Shown here: positions 43,194 through 51,910 of the stretch, piece after piece
How the letters are laid out: every line of letters begins with the position of its first letter
How positions within the stretch are numbered: position 1 is the first letter of the stretch
DNA from: Opitutaceae bacterium
GTDB taxonomy: Bacteria > Verrucomicrobiota > Verrucomicrobiia > Opitutales > Opitutaceae
Direction: 5' to 3'
Length of the DNA stretch: 64,000 bases
NCBI GenBank assembly: GCA_028284385.1
Contig: JANQRT010000069.1
Coordinates: 248,001-312,000, forward strand
Translations under genes and position numbers: made by a program
Notes under the pieces: model-generated
Databases searched by the model: none
The model's input: only the letters and a program-made list of their open reading frames with translations
What the model was told of the DNA's origin: nothing

Positions 43194-43436
43194 GGGACTA
43201 TCGCCTGCCATACAAAGCGGTAGACACAAGCCATTCAATCGTTAACCGCGGGATATCTTGCGCTGCGAATGAGAGGAATGGTCTACCCTGCGGCATCATT
43301 CGAAAGCCAAGCCAGACGGTTGATCCCGGCACCTGAAATCATTTCTGCTACATGTAACATTAGTTGGCTTCGGATTTGATATACGTCGATAGGCTACCCT
43401 ATCTTGGAATTCGCAACCGCTCACAAAAGCTCCTTC

Positions 43437-44957
43437 ATGAAGAACTCGTCGATCCTATGGGCCTTAGCCACGTCGCTATTGTTTGCAAAATCGCTGTTGG
43501 CTGAAGACACGCGTCCCAACATCCTTTACATCTTCACGGACGATCAATCCGTCAGGACGCTTGGCTGTTACCCCCAATCCTACGATTGGGTGAAAACGCC
43601 AAACATCGATCGCCTAGCCGATCAAGGAGTAAGGTTCGCCCGAGCCTACATGGGATCGTGGTGTCTGCCATCGCGACTGACCGCTCTTACCGGCCGACAC
43701 TCCTACGTGGCCGAATCGATGCGCATGGAAGGACAGTATCCTGGTTGCGAATACGACCCGGAACAACTCCCCTTCTGGCCCAGCTATTTCAGGAAGGACG
43801 GCTACACGACTGCCCAGATTGGCAAGTGGCACACGGGGACCGATACGGGATTCGGAAGAGACTGGGACTACCAAGTGGTATGGAATCGGCCTCGCCACAT
43901 TGACAATTGCTGGAACTACTACTTCGACCAGAAAATCGAAGTCAATGGAGGTCCTGCCATCATGGTGCCCGGCTATGCGACCGACAATTACACCAACTGG
44001 GCAGTCGACTATATAGAGGGGGCGACTCGCGAAGCGGGTAAGCCTTGGTATCTCTGGCTGTGCTACGGAGCCCCTCACTCGGACTTCGAGCCCGCCCATC
44101 GGCATCGGGACGACTACGAGGGGGTGGAGGTGGATATACCGGCCGATATCTACCCTCCTCGGCCTGGTAAACCGGACTACATGCAGGATTATATTCACTG
44201 GATCGAGGGACCCGACGGGCAGCCGGTTTGCACTTACCGAAAAGGGATTTATGGAGACACGGTTCAGGACTTCGTGCGGCAGTATCATGAAACCGTTCGC
44301 TCGCTTGACGAAGCGGTTGGCCGCCTGATGGCAGCTCTCGAGGAAACAGGCCAACGGGAAAACACGCTGGTCGTGTTTTCAGCTGACCAAGGCTTGGCTT
44401 GGGGACACCACGGCTACCAAACGAAGCTAGCCGCTTACGACGCTAATATCCAAGCCCCGCTGATTATCAGCATGCCGTCGCGATTCAATTCAGGCACCGT
44501 TGTCGCTCCGGCAGTCAGCCATCCCGATGTGATCCGCACCTTCTTCAGCGTAGTGGATATGAAACTACCTTGGGATATGCATGGGCATGACTTGACGCCC
44601 TTGTTGAAGAATCCCAATGCGGCTTGGAACTACCCGGCTCTGGTCTCCTTTACTCGTCCCATCTGGGGGCAAGCGACGCGCGAAATTCCAACGGACCCGG
44701 CAACGTTGTTCGCTGGTGGCGGAACCATACCTTGGTATGTCTCTCTCTCCGAAGGCGATCGCTACAAATACATTCGTACCATGGTCGAAGGAGATATGGA
44801 GCAACTCTACGACACCAAGGCCGACCCGGAGGAGCTGACCAACTTGGCCCTCGATCCGACTTACCAAAAACGGCTTATGGAAATGCGACAGGCAACCATT
44901 GCCGAGTTAAGAAGAACAAAAGCTCCTTTTGTCGACGCTCTGCCACCCGTCAACTGA
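43437..44957 (+). CDS. Type I sulfatase, secreted
   Basis: About 506 residues from the ATG at 43437; signal peptide ILWALATSLLFAKSLLA. Metal-site start NILYIFTDDQSVRTLGCY, formylglycine motif CLPSR (C76), QIGKWHTGTDTGFGRDWDYQ and second metal site VVFSADQGLAWGHHGYQTK, where Gln replaces the usual Asn after Asp. This group is distinct from the other five and resembles choline-/heparan-type S1 subfamilies with D-Q-G. It is divergent from the sulfatase at 41652 and followed 84 bp later by a glutaredoxin. Confidence 0.92.
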   Translation: MKNSSILWALATSLLFAKSLLAEDTRPNILYIFTDDQSVRTLGCYPQSYDWVKTPNIDRLADQGVRFARAYMGSWCLPSRLTALTGRHSYVAESMRMEGQYPGCEYDPEQLPFWPSYFRKDGYTTAQIGKWHTGTDTGFGRDWDYQVVWNRPRHIDNCWNYYFDQKIEVNGGPAIMVPGYATDNYTNWAVDYIEGATREAGKPWYLWLCYGAPHSDFEPAHRHRDDYEGVEVDIPADIYPPRPGKPDYMQDYIHWIEGPDGQPVCTYRKGIYGDTVQDFVRQYHETVRSLDEAVGRLMAALEETGQRENTLVVFSADQGLAWGHHGYQTKLAAYDANIQAPLIISMPSRFNSGTVVAPAVSHPDVIRTFFSVVDMKLPWDMHGHDLTPLLKNPNAAWNYPALVSFTRPIWGQATREIPTDPATLFAGGGTIPWYVSLSEGDRYKYIRTMVEGDMEQLYDTKADPEELTNLALDPTYQKRLMEMRQATIAELRRTKAPFVDALPPVN

Positions 44958-45041
44958 TCGCTTAAGGCAAGAGCTTGAAAGCGATGCGCATCCATAACAG
45001 ATTTATATTCGTTGTATCCAATCAATCAAAGCCAAACGGAA

Positions 45042-45293
45042 ATGAACGAACAACCCATTCTCTACGTGAAAGCCGGATGCCCATGGTGCATCGAAGCCGA
45101 GGACTATCTGACCCAGAATCAGATCGCCTACACGAAACGCGAAGTAAGATCGGATCCCGCAGCCATGCAGGAAATGGTCGATCTGTCCGGCCAAACCAAA
45201 GCTCCGACCATGAAGCTTGGCGAGGCAGTGCTAGCCGATTTTGGGGTAGATGAATTGATTCCCTTTCTGGCCCAACACGGCATCGCGAATTAA
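45042..45293 (+). CDS. Glutaredoxin
   Basis: An 83-residue thioredoxin-fold protein. Redox-active motif C-P-W-C (residues 13-16, in VKAGCPWCIEAE), then TKAPTMKLGEAVLADFGVDE with the cis-Pro (A-P-T) and the glutathione-contact region. It reduces disulfides or glutathione mixed disulfides in the cytoplasm. The ATG at 45042 is preferred to an in-frame TTG at 45012 because it gives a standard glutaredoxin N-terminus. It converges on the MOSC protein gene. Confidence 0.92.
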   Translation: MNEQPILYVKAGCPWCIEAEDYLTQNQIAYTKREVRSDPAAMQEMVDLSGQTKAPTMKLGEAVLADFGVDELIPFLAQHGIAN

Positions 45294-45308
45294 TCGCCAA
45301 CGTTTCTT

Positions 45309-45863
45309 TCAGGGAATCCGAGGCAATGGGGCTTGAGAGGCGGCGTTTTCGGGATCGAATGCGACTTCGGTCCACAAGTCGCTGGAACCTGTTTTCAAAA
45401 TCCCGCTCGTCTTGACTTGGGCTCGCAGACCGCCCCGACTCCGCATCGCTTCCCGGGCTCGGGCTCCTAAAGCCCTATTCATAGCCAGACAAGGAGCGCA
45501 GTGAACTGTGCCCATAAACTGGATATTCTGAATCATAAAAGAGACGCCGTAGAGCGCCTTCAAGTCCACTCCGGAGATAACAATGTTTCTGCGAACGATT
45601 TCCGACCCCATCGCATCGGGCAAATCAAGCGTTTCCGAAACGTCATCCCAGACTTCTTTACTGAAGAAAGTCACGTGCCCATTGTATTCCGGTCGTGGAC
45701 GGCAGAACCGATCGCCTTCGATACCCGCATTGGCAATCAGCTTCGCCGTCACTTTGGATTCCAGATCCTCCCCACTCAAATCCTCCTCCCCCCTTCCGAA
45801 CACCCTATGGCGGGGAGCGATGTAAATGCCATGGATTTCGATCGGATAGCGATGCGTCATCAT
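45309..45863 (-). CDS. MOSC domain-containing protein
   Basis: About 185 residues from the ATG at 45863. The MOSC (molybdenum cofactor sulfurase C-terminal) core is visible: IEIHGIYIAPRH, then NAGIEGDRFCRPRPEYNGHV, ETLDLPDAMGSEIVRRNIVI and FMGTVHCAPCLAMNRALG with the conserved Cys. MOSC proteins bind or transfer sulfur on molybdenum cofactor or detoxify N-hydroxylated bases. A much longer frame exists upstream but runs into the divergent lipoprotein gene and looks non-coding; a start at 45902 is also possible. Confidence 0.88.
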   Translation of the reverse strand: MMTHRYPIEIHGIYIAPRHRVFGRGEEDLSGEDLESKVTAKLIANAGIEGDRFCRPRPEYNGHVTFFSKEVWDDVSETLDLPDAMGSEIVRRNIVISGVDLKALYGVSFMIQNIQFMGTVHCAPCLAMNRALGARAREAMRSRGGLRAQVKTSGILKTGSSDLWTEVAFDPENAASQAPLPRIP

Positions 45864-45969
45864 GCAGGAGCTTTTGGCTTCCCCGTCCGAAAGGCAAACC
45901 ATTGCCGAGACGTCTACATATGATGAAGTTTGACTTGGCGGAGCGTTTACTGCTTTTTGAGTACAGAAG

Positions 45970-46521
45970 GTGCCTGTGAAATGCTTCCATACCCCTAAAC
46001 AACGTGATCGAGGTCTTGGATACGTATGCCTACTCGTGGCCTGGATGCTTTTAGTAGGATGCGCTACCACGGGAACGGTGGAGGTGGACATGATTGGCCA
46101 AACGCGTCCTCCACTGGACGACACATCCGTCGAAGTCTATCAGAGTCCTCAGGGCTTGTTGAGCGAAATACCGAACCGTAAAGCCCCCACTGGACTAGAG
46201 CTGATCGCTAGACTGGAAACGAGCGGCGTCGCTAAAAGAAGAACCATTCAAGACGTGAGTAAAACAGCTTCGCAGATGGTATCCAGTCTCAAACGACAGG
46301 CTGCAAAACTCGGAGCGAATGCTCTCGTGGTAAGAGACGTCGTCGTCGCCGAGGAGCAGATGGCCGGACAAGCCATACCGCGAACCCTGAATGTTCGCGC
46401 TTTCGAAAATGGCATAGAGGAATACGATGCGGAACCCGATCAGATTATGTCGCGCCAAGTGCTGAAAGTCACCGTGAAAGCGGACTCCATGTTCCACGAC
46501 GCAAACGGAACCAGCCAATAG
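45970..46521 (+). CDS. Putative lipoprotein of unknown function
   Basis: A 183-residue protein starting at GTG. Lipoprotein signal LLVAWMLLVGC gives a good lipobox (L-V-G-C) after an unusually polar first 15 residues. The mature part contains GLELIARLETSGVAKRRT and QAAKLGANALVVRDVVVAEE, similar in flavour to the A-A-x-x-G-A-N-A-L pattern seen in RcsF/YbjQ-like envelope proteins, but no family can be claimed. Divergent from the MOSC gene. Function unknown. Confidence 0.75.
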   Translation: MPVKCFHTPKQRDRGLGYVCLLVAWMLLVGCATTGTVEVDMIGQTRPPLDDTSVEVYQSPQGLLSEIPNRKAPTGLELIARLETSGVAKRRTIQDVSKTASQMVSSLKRQAAKLGANALVVRDVVVAEEQMAGQAIPRTLNVRAFENGIEEYDAEPDQIMSRQVLKVTVKADSMFHDANGTSQ

Positions 46522-46723
46522 CGTTTCCAGCCCATCGCTCTTATCGTCGCAAAAGCTTCTTGATTCACTATGACTCCGATTAGTGAATACAAATTGACGC
46601 CCATCGATTTGTGCACTAAAGCTTTCAGGCAAGTCTCGAATAGAAATTATTCGAATAGCTAATCGCAGTCGATAGAGACAAACGATCTCCCGACTCCTCC
46701 GGAAAGACTAGCTGGTGGCCCTC

Positions 46724-47608
46724 CTAAGATTGCATTAGAGCAAGCTTGTCCGGATTTCGGTGGATATAAAAATTCTGGATACGGCCGTTCGAAATGCCTA
46801 GATTGATGGCTGTCACAAGATTTCCATTCTCGAAAACCAGTAGACCAGGGGCGCCGTTATACCAAGCAAATCTCCTCTCGAATTGGGATAGCGATGCCTT
46901 TTCCTGCTTAGCTATGTTGACGAAGAATTTGCCGATGATAGCTGCTCCCTCCAAAATCTTGCGGGCAGCGAGAGCTTTGCCACCGCCATCGGAGATGAGC
47001 GTAGCATCCTCGGCCAGCAAATTCTTGATGCCATCGAGGTCCCCTTCCTTAACGGCTTTGAAAAAGGAATCCATAAGCAACTCATGCGTTTCAGGGCTAG
47101 TCTCGAAGCGTGGCTTGTTCTCCTTCGCCCGAGCTCGAGCCCTCGAAGCAAGCTTGCGGCAAGCTTCAGGCGTCTTCTCCAGAATGGCAGCAACTTCATC
47201 AAAGCTGTAGTCGAACACGTCATGGAGGAGAAAAGAGGCCCTTTCCCCAGGGCTCAGACGCTCAAGCGTGTAGAGCAAGGCGATAGATACCGAATCGTCG
47301 ATGCTGGCCTCGTCGAACGGCGACGTTTCAGAGACTACCAAAGGCTCCGGAAGCCATGGTCCTACGTAGTTTTCCCGCTGATACTGGGCGCTCTTGAGGC
47401 GGTCGATTGAGAGACGACTGCAAACGGTTACTAGCCAAGAACGTGGATTCTGGACTTGGTTCCGCTCGCAGTCGACCCATTTGAGATAAGTCTCCTGCAC
47501 GATATCCTCCGCCTCCACGACCGATCCTAGCATCCGATAAGCGATGCCCTGTAAAAGCGTTCGGTAGGATTCGAACTCGGCCGAAGACGATGAGGAAGTC
47601 GGTTTCAT
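46724..47608 (-). CDS. ECF41-type RNA polymerase sigma factor with SnoaL-like C-terminal domain
   Basis: A 294-residue sigma factor. Region 2 is AYRMLGSVVEAEDIVQETYL, region 4 is LSPGERASFLLHDVFDYSFD with the helix-turn-helix after it, and the linker carries YVGPWLPEPL (81-90), the ECF41 signature. The C-terminal SnoaL-like extension (about 175-294) ends in NPDKL (285-289), the second ECF41 hallmark, which takes the place of an anti-sigma factor. It follows the carboxymuconolactone decarboxylase-like gene by 35 bp on the same strand, the standard ECF41 arrangement, and a matching promoter lies upstream of that gene. Confidence 0.94.
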   Translation of the reverse strand: MKPTSSSSSAEFESYRTLLQGIAYRMLGSVVEAEDIVQETYLKWVDCERNQVQNPRSWLVTVCSRLSIDRLKSAQYQRENYVGPWLPEPLVVSETSPFDEASIDDSVSIALLYTLERLSPGERASFLLHDVFDYSFDEVAAILEKTPEACRKLASRARARAKENKPRFETSPETHELLMDSFFKAVKEGDLDGIKNLLAEDATLISDGGGKALAARKILEGAAIIGKFFVNIAKQEKASLSQFERRFAWYNGAPGLLVFENGNLVTAINLGISNGRIQNFYIHRNPDKLALMQS

Positions 47609-47643
47609 GGAAGATGCATCCAGCGTGTTAAAACGATACGACC

Positions 47644-48156
47644 CTATACCTCGACCGTTACCATTGAACAGCTTTTCGCTCTGCCCAGGGCTCGCTTGAT
47701 AGTGGGAAATACTCGAGCGGAAGCGATGCGAAGGGCGATCTCTGCGATTTCCGTATCCGAAAACTGCTCACGCATGGTGGCCAGCAATTCGGGATCGAGC
47801 GGTTCCGCTCTAGCCACGACCTGAGCATAGCTTCTTACGAGCTTGAGGTCATCCGGAAGCAAATGCCCGTCGGAAAGCGTCTCGTTAATGATCTGGCTAG
47901 AAACTCCAGCTTCCTGAGCCATCCTCACCACCAGCTGAAGACAGGTACCGCAGTCGGCTTCTTGCATGGCGACTAAATTGGCCACGAAAAGAGCTTCGGC
48001 AGAAGACTTTTCCTGATGGTGAGCAAGAGGTAGGAAGTTAAAGTATTTTTCGAATCCTGAAGGACTCGCCTCCATGATTTCCAGAAGATAGGAAGAATCA
48101 TAGCCATACTTCTCGTCGAAGTCAGCCATGGTTTGTTTCGCGTATTCCATGTCCAT
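47644..48156 (-). CDS. Carboxymuconolactone decarboxylase family protein (AhpD-like)
   Basis: A 170-residue all-alpha CMD/AhpD-type protein. The redox motif C-G-T-C (69-72, in EADCGTCLQLVVRMAQEAG) with the following helix is typical; SARVFPTIKRALGRA is the second conserved helix. Members act as peroxidases, decarboxylases or thiol-linked reductases. Genes of this kind are the usual regulon partner of ECF41 sigma factors, and here it is the first gene of the putative operon with the sigma factor. An alternative start lies two codons in (48150). Confidence 0.92.
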   Translation of the reverse strand: MDMEYAKQTMADFDEKYGYDSSYLLEIMEASPSGFEKYFNFLPLAHHQEKSSAEALFVANLVAMQEADCGTCLQLVVRMAQEAGVSSQIINETLSDGHLLPDDLKLVRSYAQVVARAEPLDPELLATMREQFSDTEIAEIALRIASARVFPTIKRALGRAKSCSMVTVEV

Positions 48157-48201
48157 TTTGATTGTCTCTTAAAGTTGCAATTTATGCGTTTCATTAATTG
48201 A

Positions 48202-48228
48202 GACGAATCAGCAAAGCGAAATGTGACA
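48202..48228 (-). promoter_or_regulatory. ECF41-type promoter of the CMD-sigma operon
   Basis: On the minus strand, TGTCACA (48228-48222), a 16-base spacer and CGTC (48205-48202) reproduce the published ECF41 promoter consensus (TGTCACA, then CGTC). It lies about 46 bases upstream of the decarboxylase start codon. The sigma factor would thus activate its own operon. Confidence 0.75.
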
Positions 48229-48321
48229 GGATTGAGAAAAAACGGAATGATTGCTCTAGAGAGAACCAGGCGACAGTCGCATAGACCGTATGTTAGGGCC
48301 TGAACCTTTGACGGTCATAGC

Positions 48322-49854
48322 CTAACGGGATCTCGATTTCTTCAAGCCGCCAGGCTGAATGCCGATTTGCTCAGGCTTGTATTCGGACGGATCGAAGTTG
48401 GGATTGGGAACAGGTACCACCGCATTCGTATCCTGGATATGCTGCTCGATAAGGCTATCCAGGCGAGCGACCTTCTCAGGATGTTTTGCGGCCAGATTAG
48501 TCGTTTCGCCAATGTCTGTGGAAAGATCATACAGCAAGTAATCATGTTGGCCATTTTCGCCTTCGTGAAAAACGCGAATGAGTTTCCAGTCGCCTGAGTG
48601 GACGGCAATTGAAGGCGGAAGCCATTCCGGGACTCTGGGGCTATGCGGAAAATAGGTGAAGATGGCCTCCCGATCAATAGAACCGCCTTCCAAAGCAGGC
48701 GTTATATCCAGACCATCCACAACGTGTTCATCGGGTAGATCGATTTGCAGCTGAGCGTGAAGCGTCGGATAGAAGTCGGAGGCCTGGATGATCGCGTCGC
48801 TGCGGCTGCCAGGCTCGGTCAGCCCCGGCCACACCACGACGCAAGGCACACGGATGCCTCCTTCGAATATCGAAGCCTTACCGCCGCGCAGAGGGGCATT
48901 GCTAGTCGGCGAGGTCGTGTAGGAATCACCCTTTGTATCCGTTTCATTGACACCGCTATGAATATTTCCCCCGTTGTCGGATAAGAAAATGATAATCGTT
49001 TCGTCTGCGATATCGGCCGCATCTACATAGTCGAGCAACGAGCCTACGGCATCGTCCAGCGAATGGACCATGGCCGCGTAGAGGGGTGATCTTTGGCTAC
49101 TGTCGTGATCAATCCGATCCCGGTAATAATCCCTGAGGCTGGTTTTCCCGTCGAAGGGAGCATGCACGGAAAACATCCAGTAGTTCAGGAAGAAAGGCTT
49201 TTCGCCGGATTGCAGCTTCATCCAGGAGACCGCTTCTTCGGACATCCGGTCCTCGATATGCTCCCTAGGCAGGTTGGCTTTGAAATTCGAATACATCCAA
49301 GGAGCGACGAACCAGCCGGCCGGACCCGCTCCATGCCAATGAGGCACATCCACATCGAAGCCATGCTCCAGTGGACTATACGGTTCTCGTCCGAGATGCC
49401 ATTTCCCGAAGTGACCCGTCGCATAGCCGGCCTGTTTAAGCTGTTTGCCAAGAGTGGGCCAATTGGTATCGAGACGGGTGACGGATTCGGTCATGATCGC
49501 TTTCGATCCGGGATCGGCTTTATCGGCAATCGTAGCCTTGAGCCGAACCGTTTTCAGATGATGCTGCGGATTTGTCGATCCATGGCGAGTCGGTATTTGC
49601 CCTGTCATTACACTAGCCCGAGTCGGCGAACAAAGAGGACTATTAGCATAGGCTCGAGAAAACGTCATGCCGCGACTGGCAAGTCGCTCAATGTTCGGCG
49701 TCGGGTAAAGATCAGTATGGCCGTAGAGCGTGGAATCGGCCCAGCCGTAATCGTCAGCTAAAATGAAAATGACGTTCTTCGACGGAGCAGCGGAACCAAA
49801 ACACGTAAGAACGGCCAGCAGTGTGATGAGCAGCGTAAAATGAGGCAGTCGCAT
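48322..49854 (-). CDS. Type I sulfatase, arylsulfatase-like, secreted
   Basis: About 510 residues from the ATG at 49854; signal peptide LLITLLAVLTCFGSAA. Metal-site start NVIFILADDYGWADSTLYG, formylglycine motif CSPTR (75-79, with Thr rather than Ser), GKWHLGREPYSPLEHGFD and second metal site IIFLSDNGGNIHSGVNETD. The start of the gene in an in-frame GTG at 49872 is possible. It stands between the ECF41 operon and a small hypothetical gene and has no obvious operon partner. Confidence 0.94.
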   Translation of the reverse strand: MRLPHFTLLITLLAVLTCFGSAAPSKNVIFILADDYGWADSTLYGHTDLYPTPNIERLASRGMTFSRAYANSPLCSPTRASVMTGQIPTRHGSTNPQHHLKTVRLKATIADKADPGSKAIMTESVTRLDTNWPTLGKQLKQAGYATGHFGKWHLGREPYSPLEHGFDVDVPHWHGAGPAGWFVAPWMYSNFKANLPREHIEDRMSEEAVSWMKLQSGEKPFFLNYWMFSVHAPFDGKTSLRDYYRDRIDHDSSQRSPLYAAMVHSLDDAVGSLLDYVDAADIADETIIIFLSDNGGNIHSGVNETDTKGDSYTTSPTSNAPLRGGKASIFEGGIRVPCVVVWPGLTEPGSRSDAIIQASDFYPTLHAQLQIDLPDEHVVDGLDITPALEGGSIDREAIFTYFPHSPRVPEWLPPSIAVHSGDWKLIRVFHEGENGQHDYLLYDLSTDIGETTNLAAKHPEKVARLDSLIEQHIQDTNAVVPVPNPNFDPSEYKPEQIGIQPGGLKKSRSR

Positions 49855-50115
49855 TGCGCTAAACTGCCGCACATGAGTGGACTCAGCAAGTTCCGATAGC
49901 CGCTAAAGGACGTTCAAATCGTCGAATTCGAAGAGAAATCATTCTGAAGGCGAGCTTACCTGCCTCCCTCTATTGACATAAATCTTCTGACTGCCAAGAT
50001 CTCGAATACGCTCGAATGGGAGCTGCCGAGTCCGCGGAAAGGGTATTACCCGCCTTTTGAACATGCAGTATAAATGCTTCAGGTTGCGGACTCCTGAAAA
50101 CACAGCTCATCAGTA

Positions 50116-50454
50116 ATGCCACAGAAACATTCGAAGAAAAGGAACCTGGAGTTCTACAGAAAAAAGGCGAAGAAGCTTCTTAAGAAGGCTCGTAATCGCG
50201 ATCAGGAAACGACGGAAACCATTGTCGAACGTCATCCTCGAATCTCCAATCCAGAGGAATTCAATCCTGAAACCTTCAAGCTTGCAGACGCCCAATACCT
50301 GATTGCCATCGGGGAAGGCGAATCGAGTTGGTCAGGTTTAAAGCGAAGCATCGGCGAGACGCCGCATGGACTGGAATCTAGTGCCGCGCATCAGATTTCG
50401 GGCGATTCTTCAGAAATAGTCGTATTTCCAGATTGGGTACGGATCGCCGCTTAA
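50116..50454 (+). CDS. Small basic hypothetical protein with ankyrin-associated N-terminal motif
   Basis: A 112-residue protein. The start KKRNLEFYRKKAKKLLKKAR followed by ETIVERHPRISN and FKLADAQYLIAIGEGESSW resembles the N-terminal helical segment (A-K-x-L-L-K..., H-P-R..., L-A-D-A-Q-x-x-I-A) found before ankyrin repeats in many environmental proteins, where the second motif normally reads REYGFxSWxxLK. Here the motif is degenerate and no ankyrin repeats follow, so this may be a shortened relative. Function unknown. Confidence 0.55.
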   Translation: MPQKHSKKRNLEFYRKKAKKLLKKARNRDQETTETIVERHPRISNPEEFNPETFKLADAQYLIAIGEGESSWSGLKRSIGETPHGLESSAAHQISGDSSEIVVFPDWVRIAA

Positions 50455-50550
50455 GGCGGTTTTACAATTTGCGGCCTAGCTCATTGCAGAGAGGACCCAT
50501 CGTGTTTGTACGACAGATTTCAATACGAATGTTTAGCGAATTCTTAAGTT

Positions 50551-51564
50551 ATGAAAACTTTGCTTATCGGAGGCACTCGCTTTATCGGGGCCTATCTTAC
50601 AAAGGAACTACTCGAACAGGGGCACGAGGTAGTTCTACTTAATCGAGGCAAGCAAACGCCTTTTCTTAGTTTCGATGTAGAAACCATCCAATGCGACAAA
50701 AGAGACATCGCCTTAAAGCGCTCGGAGATCGATAGACATGGATTCGATCTCGTAATCGACATGAAGGCGATGTCGATAGCGGATACCCAACCCGTGCTAT
50801 CGTTGCTGGATGGAATGGTCGATCGGATCTGCATGATAAGCAGCGCGGATGTTTACCGGGTATTTGATGTCGTGTGGAACCTCGACCCTACCCCTATTGA
50901 TAATGCGGAACTAACGGAAGAGTCTCCTCTTCGAAGAAGACTCTTTAATCGCAATCTGACCTATCAAGGCGAGGATCCCTACGACATGTACGACAAGATT
51001 CTCGTAGAGCATAGGGTTCAAGAAATCGAGAGGTCAGACTGGACCATCTGTCGTCTACCTGCCGTGTATGGACCAGGCGACTACCGCTTTCATGGCTTCT
51101 CAAAGCGCTATGAGGATAAGCGAACTCGTTGGGTCATGAAAAAGAACGAGGCGGACTTCCGCTTTACACATAGCTATGTCGAGAATGTTGCGGAGGCAGT
51201 AGTTCTTGCCGCGACGCATGAAAAGGGGAGAAACGAAATTTTCAATATAAGCGAACTCGACACACCGTCATATTTTGATCGATACGAAAAGATGGCGAGG
51301 TACCTCGGATTCGATCTAGAGCTGTACAAGACGAATTCTTCAGACGTTACCTGGATTGAAGACGAGAATTCCTTCAATTATGACCAGCATTGGGTACTCG
51401 ATTCGAGCAAGATTCGAACACGACTAGGATTTCGCGAAAAATGCTCTCGAGAAGAGGCCTATCGAAAAACTGTCGAGTGGGAGCGCAAGAACCCGCCAGA
51501 GAGAATCGATCTGGCTGCATTCAATTACGAAGCCGAGGATGTTTATATCGAATCGCTGCAGTAG
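50551..51564 (+). CDS. NAD-dependent epimerase/dehydratase family protein
   Basis: A 337-residue short-chain dehydrogenase-like protein. N-terminal Rossmann motif LIGGTRFIGAYL (G7-G-T-R-F-I-G13) binds NAD(P). The usual Tyr-x3-Lys is not exact: a Tyr pair Y144/Y147 and K149 in PYDMYDKILVE occupy the expected site, so the protein may be a CSP41-like or atypical member rather than a sugar epimerase. INRG and VYGPGDYR (substrate/cofactor edges) are also visible. Epimerases are one of the three partner classes of ECF41 sigma factors, but this gene is 3 kb away and on the other strand. Confidence 0.87.
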   Translation: MKTLLIGGTRFIGAYLTKELLEQGHEVVLLNRGKQTPFLSFDVETIQCDKRDIALKRSEIDRHGFDLVIDMKAMSIADTQPVLSLLDGMVDRICMISSADVYRVFDVVWNLDPTPIDNAELTEESPLRRRLFNRNLTYQGEDPYDMYDKILVEHRVQEIERSDWTICRLPAVYGPGDYRFHGFSKRYEDKRTRWVMKKNEADFRFTHSYVENVAEAVVLAATHEKGRNEIFNISELDTPSYFDRYEKMARYLGFDLELYKTNSSDVTWIEDENSFNYDQHWVLDSSKIRTRLGFREKCSREEAYRKTVEWERKNPPERIDLAAFNYEAEDVYIESLQ

Positions 51565-51910
51565 GCGCCAGAGCCCACGAGATAGTAAGCCTTATTAGGT
51601 AGCGAGAGCTAATCCGCGTCTATCCTTACCTTATTCTTTTCTCAATTCATCTTAGATTAATGTTCGCTCTGCTATGTTGCGTGCATGCAGAGCGTGATGG
51701 TGGGCAGAAGCTGCAAACAGGTTATTCAACCTGCAGCTATTCAAACGCTACGGCTGATTGGGCGCATCCGCTTCAGATGGCCAAGAGCCACGCCTATCCG
51801 GATAGGCGAAACCATGCACGTTCCTACGATATCGATGATTCCTCATCTCTTAAACAGACCGCTGGTCAAGAATCTGAACAGAGTAAATGAACTGAAAAAT
51901 TATCAGGAAT
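51565..51910. other. Intergenic stretch without a recognised gene
   Basis: About 345 bases with two overlapping short frames that do not resemble proteins and have no ribosome-binding site. Presumably holds the promoter of the peroxidase gene; no boxes were assigned. Confidence 0.35.
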
